A stretch of DNA of 64,000 bases from Serratia marcescens (GTDB taxonomy: Bacteria > Pseudomonadota > Gammaproteobacteria > Enterobacterales > Enterobacteriaceae). A program made the translations under genes and the position numbers. The DNA lies in contig NZ_VFMJ01000002.1 in assembly GCF_006715005.1 (NCBI RefSeq), positions 17,118 through 81,117 of the forward strand. Reading direction: 5' to 3'. The notes below the pieces were generated by a model that did no database searches, was not told where the DNA came from, and saw nothing but the letters and a program-made list of their open reading frames with translations. Below, piece after piece: positions 1 to 8,450 of the stretch. Numbering within the stretch: the stretch's first letter is position 1; every line of letters begins with the position of its first letter.

Positions 1-234
1 GCAATAGACGACCGGCGGGCGTTTATTGCCATAGCTCCCTATCATTGAATTGATGGCTTTCTCAACTTTGAGGTTGTTGTCGAGCAGGAAAGCCAGATCC
101 TCGTAGAGCGTCAGGCGGTCTGCGGTGGAGAACGTCTTTTGCGCCAACCAGCGCCCTACCCCTTCATTCATTCTTTCCGATGACGGCATCCTGCCCCGTA
201 GCGCCGTCAACCGTTCGCGCAAACGGGAAATCAT
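1..234 (-). CDS. pilR: PilR, inner-membrane platform protein of the thin pilus (partial)
   Basis: Only the first 78 codons are inside the window; the gene runs off the left edge. The start ATG overlaps the stop codon of pilQ (ATGA), the usual spacing in pil operons. The visible N-terminus is cytoplasmic-looking (many Arg/Lys/Glu) and contains a segment resembling the first GspF-type domain (residues about 35-70, tDRLTLYEDLAFLLDNN). In the R64 family PilR is the polytopic inner-membrane core on which the PilQ ATPase acts to assemble type IVb pili. The identification rests on position after pilQ and on the GspF-like start; the transmembrane part cannot be seen. Confidence 0.8.
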   Translation of the reverse strand, partial: MISRLRERLTALRGRMPSSERMNEGVGRWLAQKTFSTADRLTLYEDLAFLLDNNLKVEKAINSMIGSYGNKRPPVVYC

Positions 235-1721
235 AATGCAGCCTCCGGGGGTAATAATGTCAGGCTGTCCTCGTCCAGCGGGCTGATATAGTCCGCATCA
301 ATCGGGTCGACCAGTCCGTCATGGAGATAACGCATCAGGTGCTGACCGCGCGTGATACCGCCCAGCGCGTTCACCCAATAACTGCGCGCAGCCAGTTTGC
401 CCTCATGGCGAAACAGCTCCATGAATCTGGCATCGGGACGAATGACTTCAGCAATGACCCGCCGGCCGATTACGCCTTTGTAACAGTGCTCACATCCCTC
501 AGGATGGCGAAAAGCCAGCTTTTCGACCTGACAAAAGCGTTCAAGCAGCGCTCTTTTCTCCTCTCCCAGACTTGCTCTGACCGCCTCCCAGCGTTTCTTG
601 CAGTGAGGGCACAACAGCTGCACCAGCCGCTGCGCGATCAAGCCAATCATGACTTGAGGATCGGCCACCTGGCCCATGGGGATACCCAGAGTATCGGTCA
701 GGCGATCAAGAATGCCGACCGCATCATTCGCATGCAGCGTGGTTTCCACCAGGTGTCCTGACTTGGCCGCCGTCAAAGCAGACTTAACCGAGTTGGCATC
801 ACGAATTTCGCCGACAACCATGGCATCAGGGTCCAGCCGTAATGCGGCAGAAATAGACCTGACCCAGGCACGGCTAACAGCGTCCGGATCGTTTTTATCG
901 GCAATGATGGGGGTTTGTACCGCGCCCAAAATCAACCCTTCTGGAGGGTCTTCCAGCGTCATCAGTCGTTTTCGATGGCCGGTAAACGACAGGTACATTT
1001 CGCTGAAGGTGCGCAGGGAGGTACTTTTCCCAGAACCGGTAGGGCCGGACAGGATGATGACGCCTTCAGGGCGCGCCAGCATACGGCGAATAAGGGTTTG
1101 CTGTTCCGGTAGAAAACCCAGTTCGTCGAGCGTAGGCGGCGTTTTACCCTCATCGGGCAAAATGCGCATGACCACATACAGACCGAATTCTGCCGGCGTA
1201 TGCGCATAACGCGCCCCGAAGAGCTGAAGCCCTTGCAGAAACTCTTTACGCACCCGCCCATCCTGAGCGCGATTGGGGTTAAAACTCTTCTCGGCCACAT
1301 CGCACATCGACATCACAATCGTTGACGCCAGCGTCATCCCTTCCGCGCAATCCAGCGTTGTCACCGTTTCAAGATCGCCATGAACACGAAATTGCACCAC
1401 CGTCACATCATTCATCCCGATCAGCAGATGAATATCACTGGCGCCTTTCATCTTGGCATCCTTGAAGAAGCTAATAATCTTCGCCTGTTGAACGGAATAT
1501 TCGTTAGCGTTGGGGTTCTCAGTGAGCTGGCTTTGCTGCATCTCTTTCAGCTTATCGAGCTGAACCCGTTTAACCTGCAGCCTGGGGTGTTTTTTAAACG
1601 CGCCGGCAATCTCTGACGTGACGGCCAGACTATTATTGTGTGCGTCAGACACATACAGCGTCGGGGCATCAGTATTGGTCAGATCTAAATGGATATAGGT
1701 TGAACCACGTTTCTCATACAT
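231..1721 (-). CDS. pilQ: PilQ, thin-pilus assembly ATPase (GspE/PilB family)
   Basis: This 496-residue cytoplasmic ATPase drives extension of the type IVb thin pilus. A Walker A motif (GPTGSGKST) lies near residue 230, an Asp box and Walker B-like segment (DPDAMVVGEIRD) near 300, and a His box follows. A tetracysteine zinc motif of the GspE type is visible as CPHC near residue 370 and CEHC near 415. The length agrees with R64 PilQ (about 510 aa). The start ATG is 5 bp after the pilP stop and the stop overlaps the pilR start by 4 bp, so pilP, pilQ and pilR should be translated from one mRNA. Confidence 0.93.
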   Translation of the reverse strand: MYEKRGSTYIHLDLTNTDAPTLYVSDAHNNSLAVTSEIAGAFKKHPRLQVKRVQLDKLKEMQQSQLTENPNANEYSVQQAKIISFFKDAKMKGASDIHLLIGMNDVTVVQFRVHGDLETVTTLDCAEGMTLASTIVMSMCDVAEKSFNPNRAQDGRVRKEFLQGLQLFGARYAHTPAEFGLYVVMRILPDEGKTPPTLDELGFLPEQQTLIRRMLARPEGVIILSGPTGSGKSTSLRTFSEMYLSFTGHRKRLMTLEDPPEGLILGAVQTPIIADKNDPDAVSRAWVRSISAALRLDPDAMVVGEIRDANSVKSALTAAKSGHLVETTLHANDAVGILDRLTDTLGIPMGQVADPQVMIGLIAQRLVQLLCPHCKKRWEAVRASLGEEKRALLERFCQVEKLAFRHPEGCEHCYKGVIGRRVIAEVIRPDARFMELFRHEGKLAARSYWVNALGGITRGQHLMRYLHDGLVDPIDADYISPLDEDSLTLLPPEAAL

Positions 1722-1726
1722 ATGGG

Positions 1727-2299
1727 TTACCCCGCAAAGGAAAGAGAGACCAGTGTTTGGTTCTTCCCGGAGACCACGACTTCATTGATGTTGATCCGTT
1801 TAACAACGAACTCCGTACCCGGGATACGATTTCCCACCTGCACCGTAACCTGATTGCCGTTGCTGAGTGCCAGCACGGCCGTGAAGCCTTTACCCGCGCC
1901 GGTGATCTCCACAATTTGCGGCGGTGCAGCATCTTTCACCGCGCCCTTGACCTCGGATTTGTTGTCCTGAGAAGGTGGCGCCGGGTTGAAAGGCTGATCC
2001 AGTGCACGGTCATACCCGTTCTTTTGCAGTTCATTCAGCGCCTTGGCCCTGGCCAGCTGGGCCTCATACAGCACTGTCTCTGCCTGGATGGCTTCCAGTT
2101 GACCAAGATTTAACGCTCGCCCAGCCTCCGCGCGCGCGAACGTGGTCGGCAGAGGAAGATCCGCTGTCGTGGGTGGCTTCACCGGCGGTGAAGCGGGCGG
2201 AGCCGCCGGTATATCTGCGACCGGCGCGGCGAAGACACCAGGTGCAATCAGCACCAGGCACAACGCCCAGGGCGTTACTCTGGATTTAGCGGTTGGCAT
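1727..2299 (-). CDS. pilP: PilP, thin-pilus biogenesis protein
   Basis: I place the start at the ATG at 2299, giving 190 residues (MPTAKSRVTPW...), because a hydrophobic signal peptide ending A-A-P begins there; the open frame extends further upstream but only inside pilO. After the signal comes a Pro/Ala-rich linker, a helical stretch (residues about 60-95) and a C-terminal small beta domain (residues about 125-190) typical of PilP-type periplasmic proteins. It overlaps the end of pilO by 14 bp, which suggests translational coupling. The R64-type PilP is thought to link inner-membrane PilO to the PilN secretin. Confidence 0.85.
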   Translation of the reverse strand: MPTAKSRVTPWALCLVLIAPGVFAAPVADIPAAPPASPPVKPPTTADLPLPTTFARAEAGRALNLGQLEAIQAETVLYEAQLARAKALNELQKNGYDRALDQPFNPAPPSQDNKSEVKGAVKDAAPPQIVEITGAGKGFTAVLALSNGNQVTVQVGNRIPGTEFVVKRININEVVVSGKNQTLVSLSFAG

Positions 2300-3584
2300 A
2301 CAGAAGTCCCTCAATGGTGTATTCCAGACGGTTGTTTTTGAGCGTGGTCGTGATGCTGGACGCCCGTATTCCACTGCTGTTGAAGCGCGTTGGCGCAAAC
2401 AACCGATCGGGCGGAATATCGGTAATGAACGTGAAGCTGTAGGTACGCCACGGCAGATTTTGTACGTCGCCCTGCGTTAACTGCGTGCTTACGTCCATTT
2501 CGCTTAGGCGCAAGCGCGCATTGATACGCTGGGCATAACTGGTTAGGTGCTGAATTTGCTGGCTGCCCGGGAGAAGATCTTCGGGATGTTCTGGAGGAGA
2601 AAGTGGCACCGGTAACGCAAAAGAGGCGTCGTCTGCGCTACCGGGAATATTAAAAACGGGTTGAATATCTGAACCATAGAGCACCGGCAATCGCAAGGCA
2701 AAATCCCCTACAGTGCCACCGTTCGGCAAGGTGTAGTGCAGTATGATTTTTCCCTGCGCATCACACGTTGCTGTATTGAAAACCCAGCCTGCAATAGAGA
2801 TCTGCGCGTCTTTCCATACGCGACTGCAGGCGCTGAGCATCGGTGGAAACCGCGGTTGTGTAGCCCAGGGTTTCAGGTTGTCGGCCGGCGCCTGTTGTGC
2901 CATCTGTTGCCTGGCCATCAGCGCGGCCTGAGCTGCTGCTATGCGCGCATCTTCCTGGTGTTTCTCCCAGGCCGAATAACCCACATACCCGGCCCCCAGG
3001 GCCACCACTGCTATGCCCCAAAGCCACAGTACCTTCGGATCATGAGTCTGACTCAGCCGGGCCCGGCGCAAACCGACCTTGCTATCGACCAAGTCCGTGA
3101 GCGATTTATCTTCCGTGTCTTCCCCGGGAAAGAAACCGCCAGGAGCATATATCATCCACCCCGCAGCAGGCGCTGAGGTGATAGCCAGAAAATTGGAAAC
3201 CGCAATGCGTATAGCCGTTTCATCCCCGACAATATCACCGAACGGGGAAAGCATGCCGTCACTGACAGCGACGAACCAGTATTGCCCATTGGATAACGGG
3301 AAAACGCCATAGCAAGCCTCTGGCAATGCCGGCAGAACCGCCAACGCCATCGAAGCCAGCCCGCCTCCTTTTCGAACCGCCTTGCCGGCGAGATTGACAG
3401 TGCCCAGTAAGGTACCTTGTGCCTGGCCGTCACCGGTTGGCAATGCTGCCCAATGCGTAGCCTTGGCCTCCTTCGCACGCAAACGCATGCTGCGGCGCCC
3501 ACGCAGCGGCAAATACTGCCAGTGCAACCCGGCCACAAGCCAGGCGTTCCCATTCTGCAGCGTGTAGGTAGTCTGTTGTTTCAT
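2286..3584 (-). CDS. pilO: PilO, thin-pilus inner-membrane assembly protein
   Basis: The product has 432 residues with a cytoplasmic N-terminal domain (about 1-185), one transmembrane helix near residues 190-205 (LWLWGIAVVALGAGYVGY) and an Ala/Gln-rich coiled segment before a periplasmic C-terminal domain. This matches the architecture and length of R64 PilO, an essential thin-pilus protein. The start is 3 bp after the pilN stop. It is not homologous to the PilO of type IVa systems despite the shared name. Assignment is from order (N-O-P-Q) and domain layout. Confidence 0.88.
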   Translation of the reverse strand: MKQQTTYTLQNGNAWLVAGLHWQYLPLRGRRSMRLRAKEAKATHWAALPTGDGQAQGTLLGTVNLAGKAVRKGGGLASMALAVLPALPEACYGVFPLSNGQYWFVAVSDGMLSPFGDIVGDETAIRIAVSNFLAITSAPAAGWMIYAPGGFFPGEDTEDKSLTDLVDSKVGLRRARLSQTHDPKVLWLWGIAVVALGAGYVGYSAWEKHQEDARIAAAQAALMARQQMAQQAPADNLKPWATQPRFPPMLSACSRVWKDAQISIAGWVFNTATCDAQGKIILHYTLPNGGTVGDFALRLPVLYGSDIQPVFNIPGSADDASFALPVPLSPPEHPEDLLPGSQQIQHLTSYAQRINARLRLSEMDVSTQLTQGDVQNLPWRTYSFTFITDIPPDRLFAPTRFNSSGIRASSITTTLKNNRLEYTIEGLLYANR

Positions 3585-3587
3585 GGC

Positions 3588-5219
3588 TTATCCCAAAATG
3601 ACCGGAGTGATAAGAATGACCAGCATGGTTTTGTTATTTTCGCCGTTGGCACCGCCGCCGAGTCCAAAGAAGCGGAAGCTGCCGACGCCCTGGCGATTTG
3701 CGGTGTTGTTGAGAGATTGGTAACCACTGAGAACCAACGTTTGTCCGGATTGCATAATGACGCGCTGGGTAAAGGTTTTGAGGCGTGTTTTCATTAACTC
3801 AACCGACGTTTTTTCGCTGGTGAACGTGCGCATGGTCGGGTCATCTGACATATTGATCGCAAACTGCAGCTGCATTTTTGGCGACTGGGGCATCAGGAAC
3901 GGCAGCACGGTCATGTTGAAACCGGTTGTGATCGTGGATTTGGTGATACTGCTCGATGAACCGACGTTGGCCGTGTTCTCCGTAGTGACGTTGGAGGCAT
4001 AGTCCTGCTGCAGCGCAACTTGGATCGGCACCGCTGACAGGTTAGTGGTCATGCTCGAGGCCTCTGTCATTACGCTGACATTCGCCTGTTCCGACAGGGC
4101 TTTGATAAAGGCTTTGGTGCCCGCCCCTTTGCCATCAAGGATAGAAACCCCACCGTTCAACGCATCTGAAGCCGCGCCGGTAAACGCGTTGGTCAGTGAC
4201 AAGCCGACGCTGCCACTGTTGAATACGGCGTTCCAGTCGATGCCGTACTGATCCTGAGTGCGTTTTTCGACGCTGTAGACCTGCACGTTGAGTACGACCT
4301 GGCGGTTGAGTTCTTTATTGCGGTCTTCCAGATAACGGCCTATCTGCTCAAGAACGCGTGGCGTATCCGTCACCGTCAGGACGCCGGCGGACAAATTCAT
4401 GCGACCGGTACCGGGCGTTAACATCGACTTAATGGTATTGGTGACGTCCTCGTACAGGCTTGATTTGATTTCCATCTCAGTCGCCTGAGAGGTATTGGAG
4501 TCACCACTGAGCCCACCGCCGCTGCTGTCACCCGTTGCCCCCATCGATGAAGTGGTTCCGCTCACGGTTTTAGAGCCAAAACTCGCCTTGCTGTCCATGA
4601 ACATGACCGGGAACGTCCGGGTGTCGAGATAGAAAATGGCGATCCGGCCCTGCTCATAGCGCCATGACAGCCCAAGACGAGTGGTGACATTATCAAGCAA
4701 TCCGCCCAACTCCCCCTGCCAGAACACGCCCCTGAGCGCAGTGCCACCACTAACGACCGGCGCCGCGCGGGCAGATGAACCGCCCAACGCGGCTAATGGC
4801 ACCAGCCCATTTGGGTCTGGCGCCGGAACCGGGCCACTTATCTGCTCAGTTTTGCCACCAGTCGGTGCCAAGATAGCCTGCGCATCAGGCGTCACCACAA
4901 CCGGCAAGCGACAACGCTTACTGATGAAAGCACTGACTTCCGCCAGTGTGATACTCCCTGGACGATTGATGGCCACAGCGCAAGGAGGCAACAAACTATT
5001 GCCACCAGGCTGAGCATTTAACGGGTAAGGGTTGATCCACTGAGAGGTTAAATCCCGCACCACAGAGCCCTTTTTAAGAGCATGCAGATGTTTATCTGCC
5101 TGATTTTCGTCCCGTGAAACTTGATTATCGATCTTATCGATGCGCTCAAGCGGCGCACAGCCGGAAAGCAGCAAACACAACGTCGCCGCCAACCCGGTCA
5201 AGGGGAGGTGTTTTTTCAT
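3588..5219 (-). CDS. pilN: PilN, outer-membrane lipoprotein secretin of the thin pilus
   Basis: The 543-residue product begins with a lipoprotein signal peptide whose lipobox LLLSGC places the lipidated Cys at residue 21. The middle contains Gly/Ser-rich linkers (about 215-245) and the C-terminal half has the secretin pattern (VLNVQVYSVEKRTQDQYGIDW near 305-325, then VMTEASSMTTNLSAVPIQVA and VLPFLMPQSPKMQLQFAINMS, ending LVILITPVILG). PilN forms the ring through which the pilus leaves the cell. Length matches R64 PilN (about 560 aa). Confidence 0.93.
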   Translation of the reverse strand: MKKHLPLTGLAATLCLLLSGCAPLERIDKIDNQVSRDENQADKHLHALKKGSVVRDLTSQWINPYPLNAQPGGNSLLPPCAVAINRPGSITLAEVSAFISKRCRLPVVVTPDAQAILAPTGGKTEQISGPVPAPDPNGLVPLAALGGSSARAAPVVSGGTALRGVFWQGELGGLLDNVTTRLGLSWRYEQGRIAIFYLDTRTFPVMFMDSKASFGSKTVSGTTSSMGATGDSSGGGLSGDSNTSQATEMEIKSSLYEDVTNTIKSMLTPGTGRMNLSAGVLTVTDTPRVLEQIGRYLEDRNKELNRQVVLNVQVYSVEKRTQDQYGIDWNAVFNSGSVGLSLTNAFTGAASDALNGGVSILDGKGAGTKAFIKALSEQANVSVMTEASSMTTNLSAVPIQVALQQDYASNVTTENTANVGSSSSITKSTITTGFNMTVLPFLMPQSPKMQLQFAINMSDDPTMRTFTSEKTSVELMKTRLKTFTQRVIMQSGQTLVLSGYQSLNNTANRQGVGSFRFFGLGGGANGENNKTMLVILITPVILG

Positions 5220-5240
5220 TGTTAACCTTATGAGGAGAGA

Positions 5241-5666
5241 TTAGTTGAGGTACACCAGGCTGCCGTCAGTAATGCTCGCCGGCACATTGACCTGCATGTC
5301 ATTGCCAACGCTGTCGATAAGTCGTCTTCCGACGACTTTGCCAACCAGCGCGGAATGTCGGCTCTGCGCCAACAATGCCGCCATCAACCCAGGTTGATCT
5401 GGCTGATAGACATACACACGACCAGCCTGCAAAACATTGCGCAACCCTCCAACGGATGACCAGCCGAAGGCGCTATCGGGGATCACACCGTCTTTTTGTG
5501 CAGGGTTGATATAGCGCCAGTCATTGATGTCATTGATGTAACGGACGGTTTGAATAGCGCGCTGACTCAGCGTGCTATCCTGCAGCTGAGTTCCAGCCTG
5601 GTCATGGGGAGAAATGTTGACCCACACCAGGAACCCCAGAAATACAGATAAAATCCAGTAAAACAT
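5241..5666 (-). CDS. pilM: PilM, thin-pilus protein
   Basis: The chosen ATG at 5666 follows a strong ribosome binding site (GGAGGG, 7 bp spacing) and yields 141 residues, close to R64 PilM (about 145). A longer open frame upstream lacks a comparable site. The N-terminus is a single hydrophobic anchor (MFYWILSVFLGFLVWVNI); the remainder is a small periplasmic domain with a PilM-like pattern of short beta strands. It lies 21 bp upstream of pilN in the operon. Exact function in pilus biogenesis is not established. Confidence 0.85.
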   Translation of the reverse strand: MFYWILSVFLGFLVWVNISPHDQAGTQLQDSTLSQRAIQTVRYINDINDWRYINPAQKDGVIPDSAFGWSSVGGLRNVLQAGRVYVYQPDQPGLMAALLAQSRHSALVGKVVGRRLIDSVGNDMQVNVPASITDGSLVYLN

Positions 5667-5818
5667 CAGATTACCCTCCAAAGCACTATCCAGAATATGG
5701 TGCATAGGACGATCACGCCGACGTTCACTTTGCCGCGATAACTCATGCAAACCTCCAGGAGATAAGGCTGCGAATGCAACCTCTGAACAGAAGGGGAAGG
5801 GATCTTACTGAATGTCCA

Positions 5819-6868
5819 TCAATGGATTTCCTTATCATCAACCGAGATGACACATTGGACATGGCGAATACCGGCATACAATGGCACTTTCGCCGTACCG
5901 TATAAGGTGAACAGACTATTCAACGCATCCCGGAAACTGCCTTCAAACTGGAGTGGGGCGTCGATGCGGTAATTCACCGATGTCAACCAGGCGACAGTCC
6001 AGTTAGCGACACCAGGGGTAGAACACTTCTCTGCCGCCGCCCAACTGAAGAGGGTATCTTTCAACGTGCTCCCCGCTTCGATCCGCCAAACCTTTGGTTT
6101 AACGACCGATTTGGGCAGTGTTAACGAAGCTGTAGTTTTTACCGCCGGGGTTGGGCTCGAGGTGACAACCGGCTTGCTGCCACCAAATGGATTACGGCCA
6201 GATACCACACTGCCTTTCTTATCGGTTACCGCTGGGGTTGAGGTCGGGGTAACTGATGCGCTTTTAGGCAAATTTGCAGCCACGGCGCCGGGAGTAAATT
6301 CAACAGATTTGGCCGCGACGGAAATCCGTTGGGCTGACCAATCGACCAGTGCGACCTTGCCCTGTTGCTGCAGCACTTCATCCAGCACAAACGGCCACTG
6401 ATCGTTACCACGCCATTGCAGTGAAGTGCGGGCATCCGGTTTAAGCTCTTGAGAGAAAGTCACTTGCCATCCAGGCGGGGTGATCTGCCGTATAGCCTGA
6501 CGGAGCGTTGAAGCTTTGCCCGGTTTGGCAAGCGTCAGACTGGCTGGCCGCTCTCCGATATAGCGGATAGCCTGCAGGGTGGGTACCGGCTGACCTGCAA
6601 GCGCCCTGGGCTGAATGACCTCCGGCTGACGCCTCAACGATGTGGCTGCTGGCCTGGACTCAGAAACCGCTCGCACCGGTTTTAAACGAACCCGGCTGGC
6701 TTGGGCCAGATCCGCCTGTGCTCGCTGAATTATCGGTATTTGCTCCTGGATCAACGAAGTCACAAACTCTTGAGCCGGAACGCGCGGCGGCGAAGATGGG
6801 CTAATAGCACATCCACTCAACACCACCGGCGCCAGGGCAACGGGGAGAAATATTTTCAATAGAGTCAC
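5819..6868 (-). CDS. pilL: PilL, lipoprotein of the thin-pilus operon
   Basis: A 349-residue protein with a lipoprotein signal peptide; the lipobox VVLSGC puts the modified Cys at residue 20. Two regions resemble each other: residues about 115-180 and 260-335 both carry the pattern typical of TcpQ/PilL-type domains (LRQAIRQITPPGWQV... and LKDTLFSWAAAEKC...), which bind or pilot the secretin. R64 PilL is similar in length (about 355 aa). It is the first pil gene recognised here; pilI, pilJ and pilK are not seen upstream. Confidence 0.87.
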   Translation of the reverse strand: MTLLKIFLPVALAPVVLSGCAISPSSPPRVPAQEFVTSLIQEQIPIIQRAQADLAQASRVRLKPVRAVSESRPAATSLRRQPEVIQPRALAGQPVPTLQAIRYIGERPASLTLAKPGKASTLRQAIRQITPPGWQVTFSQELKPDARTSLQWRGNDQWPFVLDEVLQQQGKVALVDWSAQRISVAAKSVEFTPGAVAANLPKSASVTPTSTPAVTDKKGSVVSGRNPFGGSKPVVTSSPTPAVKTTASLTLPKSVVKPKVWRIEAGSTLKDTLFSWAAAEKCSTPGVANWTVAWLTSVNYRIDAPLQFEGSFRDALNSLFTLYGTAKVPLYAGIRHVQCVISVDDKEIH

Positions 6869-6936
6869 CTCAATTACGCAGTGGGATAAACAGGAAAAAA
6901 GACAGGGGATATTGCTGAATAACGATGTCAGGAAGT

Positions 6937-7218
6937 TTATTTAGTAACACTTCGGCAAAGAATATTTGCACAGGCCACCGCACGCTCAAAAGGCCGGGTG
7001 TGCGATGTAGGTAGAGAGGGGGTTATAGCGGAGGATGAGAGCCTGTACTTTTTCTTAACCTGCACTTTTGTATTGCCCAGATAAAATAACGTATCGCGTC
7101 TAACTCGCTTTCTTTTACGCGATCTGTTTATTTTCTCTATATCAGGGGCAATTTGTGGCGATAGTTCGGAGAAATCACAGGAAAAATTTTGTGATGAGTT
7201 TAACTTTCCTTTTGCCAT
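6937..7218 (-). CDS. Small basic hypothetical protein before pilL
   Basis: The frame is open from 7305, but the ATG at 7218 has a good ribosome binding site (AAGGAG, 6 bp spacing), giving 93 residues. The product is basic, with an RKRKRVRR cluster near residue 35, which would suit nucleic-acid binding; no domain is recognised. It is 68 bp upstream of pilL and may be the first gene of the pil transcript, in the place of the small R64 genes pilI-pilK, but I see no sequence likeness to them. Confidence 0.45.
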   Translation of the reverse strand: MAKGKLNSSQNFSCDFSELSPQIAPDIEKINRSRKRKRVRRDTLFYLGNTKVQVKKKYRLSSSAITPSLPTSHTRPFERAVACANILCRSVTK

Positions 7219-7734
7219 CAACATCTCCTTATCCGAATGTAAACTGCTGTTCAGGCAAGCCCACTCGTTAGAATGGACTTGCACAAATCTCTTTTGCGTC
7301 AGCACCCTTTCACTGCCAGTGTTGCCCGTTCACGCCCATTCACCCCGCCCTCGCGGGTGGTGCTAATCTTCTCTACAGGCAGATCGTACCCATAGATACA
7401 TTGCATTTTTGCATAGGGGTCTTAACAGTTACAGAATGCTGTCCGACTTTCCATTCGGGGTTACTCCCATTGAAAAATAACATAACCGCTAAGCGGATAA
7501 TGTGTATAAGTAACCCCGGTTGTTAAAAAGCGGGCACCACCTTTTTTCAAAGGCCACGAGCACCCCATCCCAACGGACGAATTATTCATTTCGTGATAAT
7601 ACCTCACGGGCAATCACCCAAAATTCAAAAGATTCCAGGTAAAAGAATGCCCTGCGAGTTAACGCCATATATTTTTATAATCACTAAACAAACTAATAAA
7701 ATAGAGTTCCCTGGTGTTGGATCTCTATAGGGTG
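7219..7734. other. Non-coding region upstream of the pil operon
   Basis: About 500 bp without a convincing gene. It should hold the pil promoter (reading left) and the 3' end of the TraY-like gene transcript. Composition changes from mixed to A/T-rich around 7660-7730. I could not choose a promoter with confidence. Confidence 0.4.
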
Positions 7735-7935
7735 CTACTTGGATTCATCAGAAAGGAAACGGCGGCCAGGCACCGCAATATCTGTAACTGTTTTTAGATG
7801 ATCGGCAAGTCGAATTGTCGCCTCTTTAACTTTGCTACGACCTGAGCGCTTTGCGGCCTGAGTCAGCAACCGATTAACATCAGGGCTCATTTCGATAACG
7901 GTCTGTGCGGCTTTCCATTGTGACTTATCAGTCAT
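7735..7935 (-). CDS. TraY-like ribbon-helix-helix DNA-binding protein
   Basis: A 66-residue protein. The segment LLTQAAKRSGRSKVKEATIRL followed by ADHL (about residues 24-48) resembles the repeat unit of F-plasmid TraY (recalled as LLIEASNRSGRSRSFEAVIRL followed by KDHL). TraY of F is a ribbon-helix-helix protein that binds oriT and the tra promoter. Here a single RHH unit is present instead of F's two. Its place between the pil operon and nikB suggests a regulator of transfer or an accessory relaxosome protein. This is a family assignment by eye; the function is inferred. Confidence 0.55.
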   Translation of the reverse strand: MTDKSQWKAAQTVIEMSPDVNRLLTQAAKRSGRSKVKEATIRLADHLKTVTDIAVPGRRFLSDESK

Positions 7936-8000
7936 TTATTATAATTCCCTACATCTTCAAAAGAATTATGGCGAGATTAATCCTTTATCCTAAAATGCGA

Positions 8001-8021
8001 AACCCCCTTTAAAAGGGGGTT
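8001..8021. terminator. Perfect 21-bp palindrome between two minus-strand genes
   Basis: AACCCCCTTT and AAAGGGGGTT flank a single central A. It lies 31 bp after the stop of the 8052 gene in transcription order, so it may terminate that message, although the downstream T-run on the minus strand is short. It could equally be an operator for the TraY-like gene that follows. Confidence 0.45.
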
Positions 8022-8051
8022 GACGTATTTGTTAAAATGTGAAACTAAGAT

Positions 8052-8327
8052 TCAATTTGGTTGCAGGGTGTCAATGGCTATCAACAACTCAAGGTTTAGC
8101 TTAAGCTGGATCGCCGTCCCCATCGTAGATATCGACGTTAAGTGCATTCGATGACATGCAGCTTTGAGAGAATCTTTGACAGTGTCCTCGGATACGTCTC
8201 GAAGCTGTGCAATCGTTCCCACAGGGATTCCTGTCGAATACATATAGGCGGTGGCCAACTGTGTGAGTGTTAAATCCGGAAAATACTTGTGTAATGCCTT
8301 AAATTGGCTAGGATCGATGGCAGCCAT
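8052..8327 (-). CDS. Small LuxR-type HTH regulator (copy 1)
   Basis: This 91-residue protein is almost entirely a helix-turn-helix domain of the GerE/LuxR C-terminal type: LTQLATAYMYSTGIPVGTIAQL (about 20-41) then RDVSEDTVKDSLKAACHRM (about 42-60). It lacks any receiver or ligand domain. A paralogue of nearly the same length is encoded at 26518-26808 (shared pattern YSxGxxxxTIAxLRDVSxxTVK). Location next to nikB suggests control of transfer genes. An inverted repeat in its own promoter region (8363-8388) is a candidate operator. Confidence 0.6.
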   Translation of the reverse strand: MAAIDPSQFKALHKYFPDLTLTQLATAYMYSTGIPVGTIAQLRDVSEDTVKDSLKAACHRMHLTSISTMGTAIQLKLNLELLIAIDTLQPN

Positions 8328-8362
8328 GGCAGCCTCCCGTACAGGTTGTTATGGTTAGCTGG

Positions 8363-8388
8363 TTGTACAGGCCTTCAACCCTGTACAA
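8363..8388. promoter_or_regulatory. Candidate operator upstream of the HTH regulator gene
   Basis: TTGTACAGG and CCTGTACAA form 9-bp perfect arms around an 8-bp spacer. A third GTACAGG half-site lies at about 8339-8345, nearer the start codon. The position, 36-61 bp upstream of the ATG, suits autoregulation by the small HTH protein or control by another factor. No binding partner can be proven from sequence. Confidence 0.45.
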
Positions 8389-8450
8389 TCAGCGGCTAAT
8401 AATATGATTTACATTAATTATCTCGCTTTACTTTTTATCTACTGCTCTGT

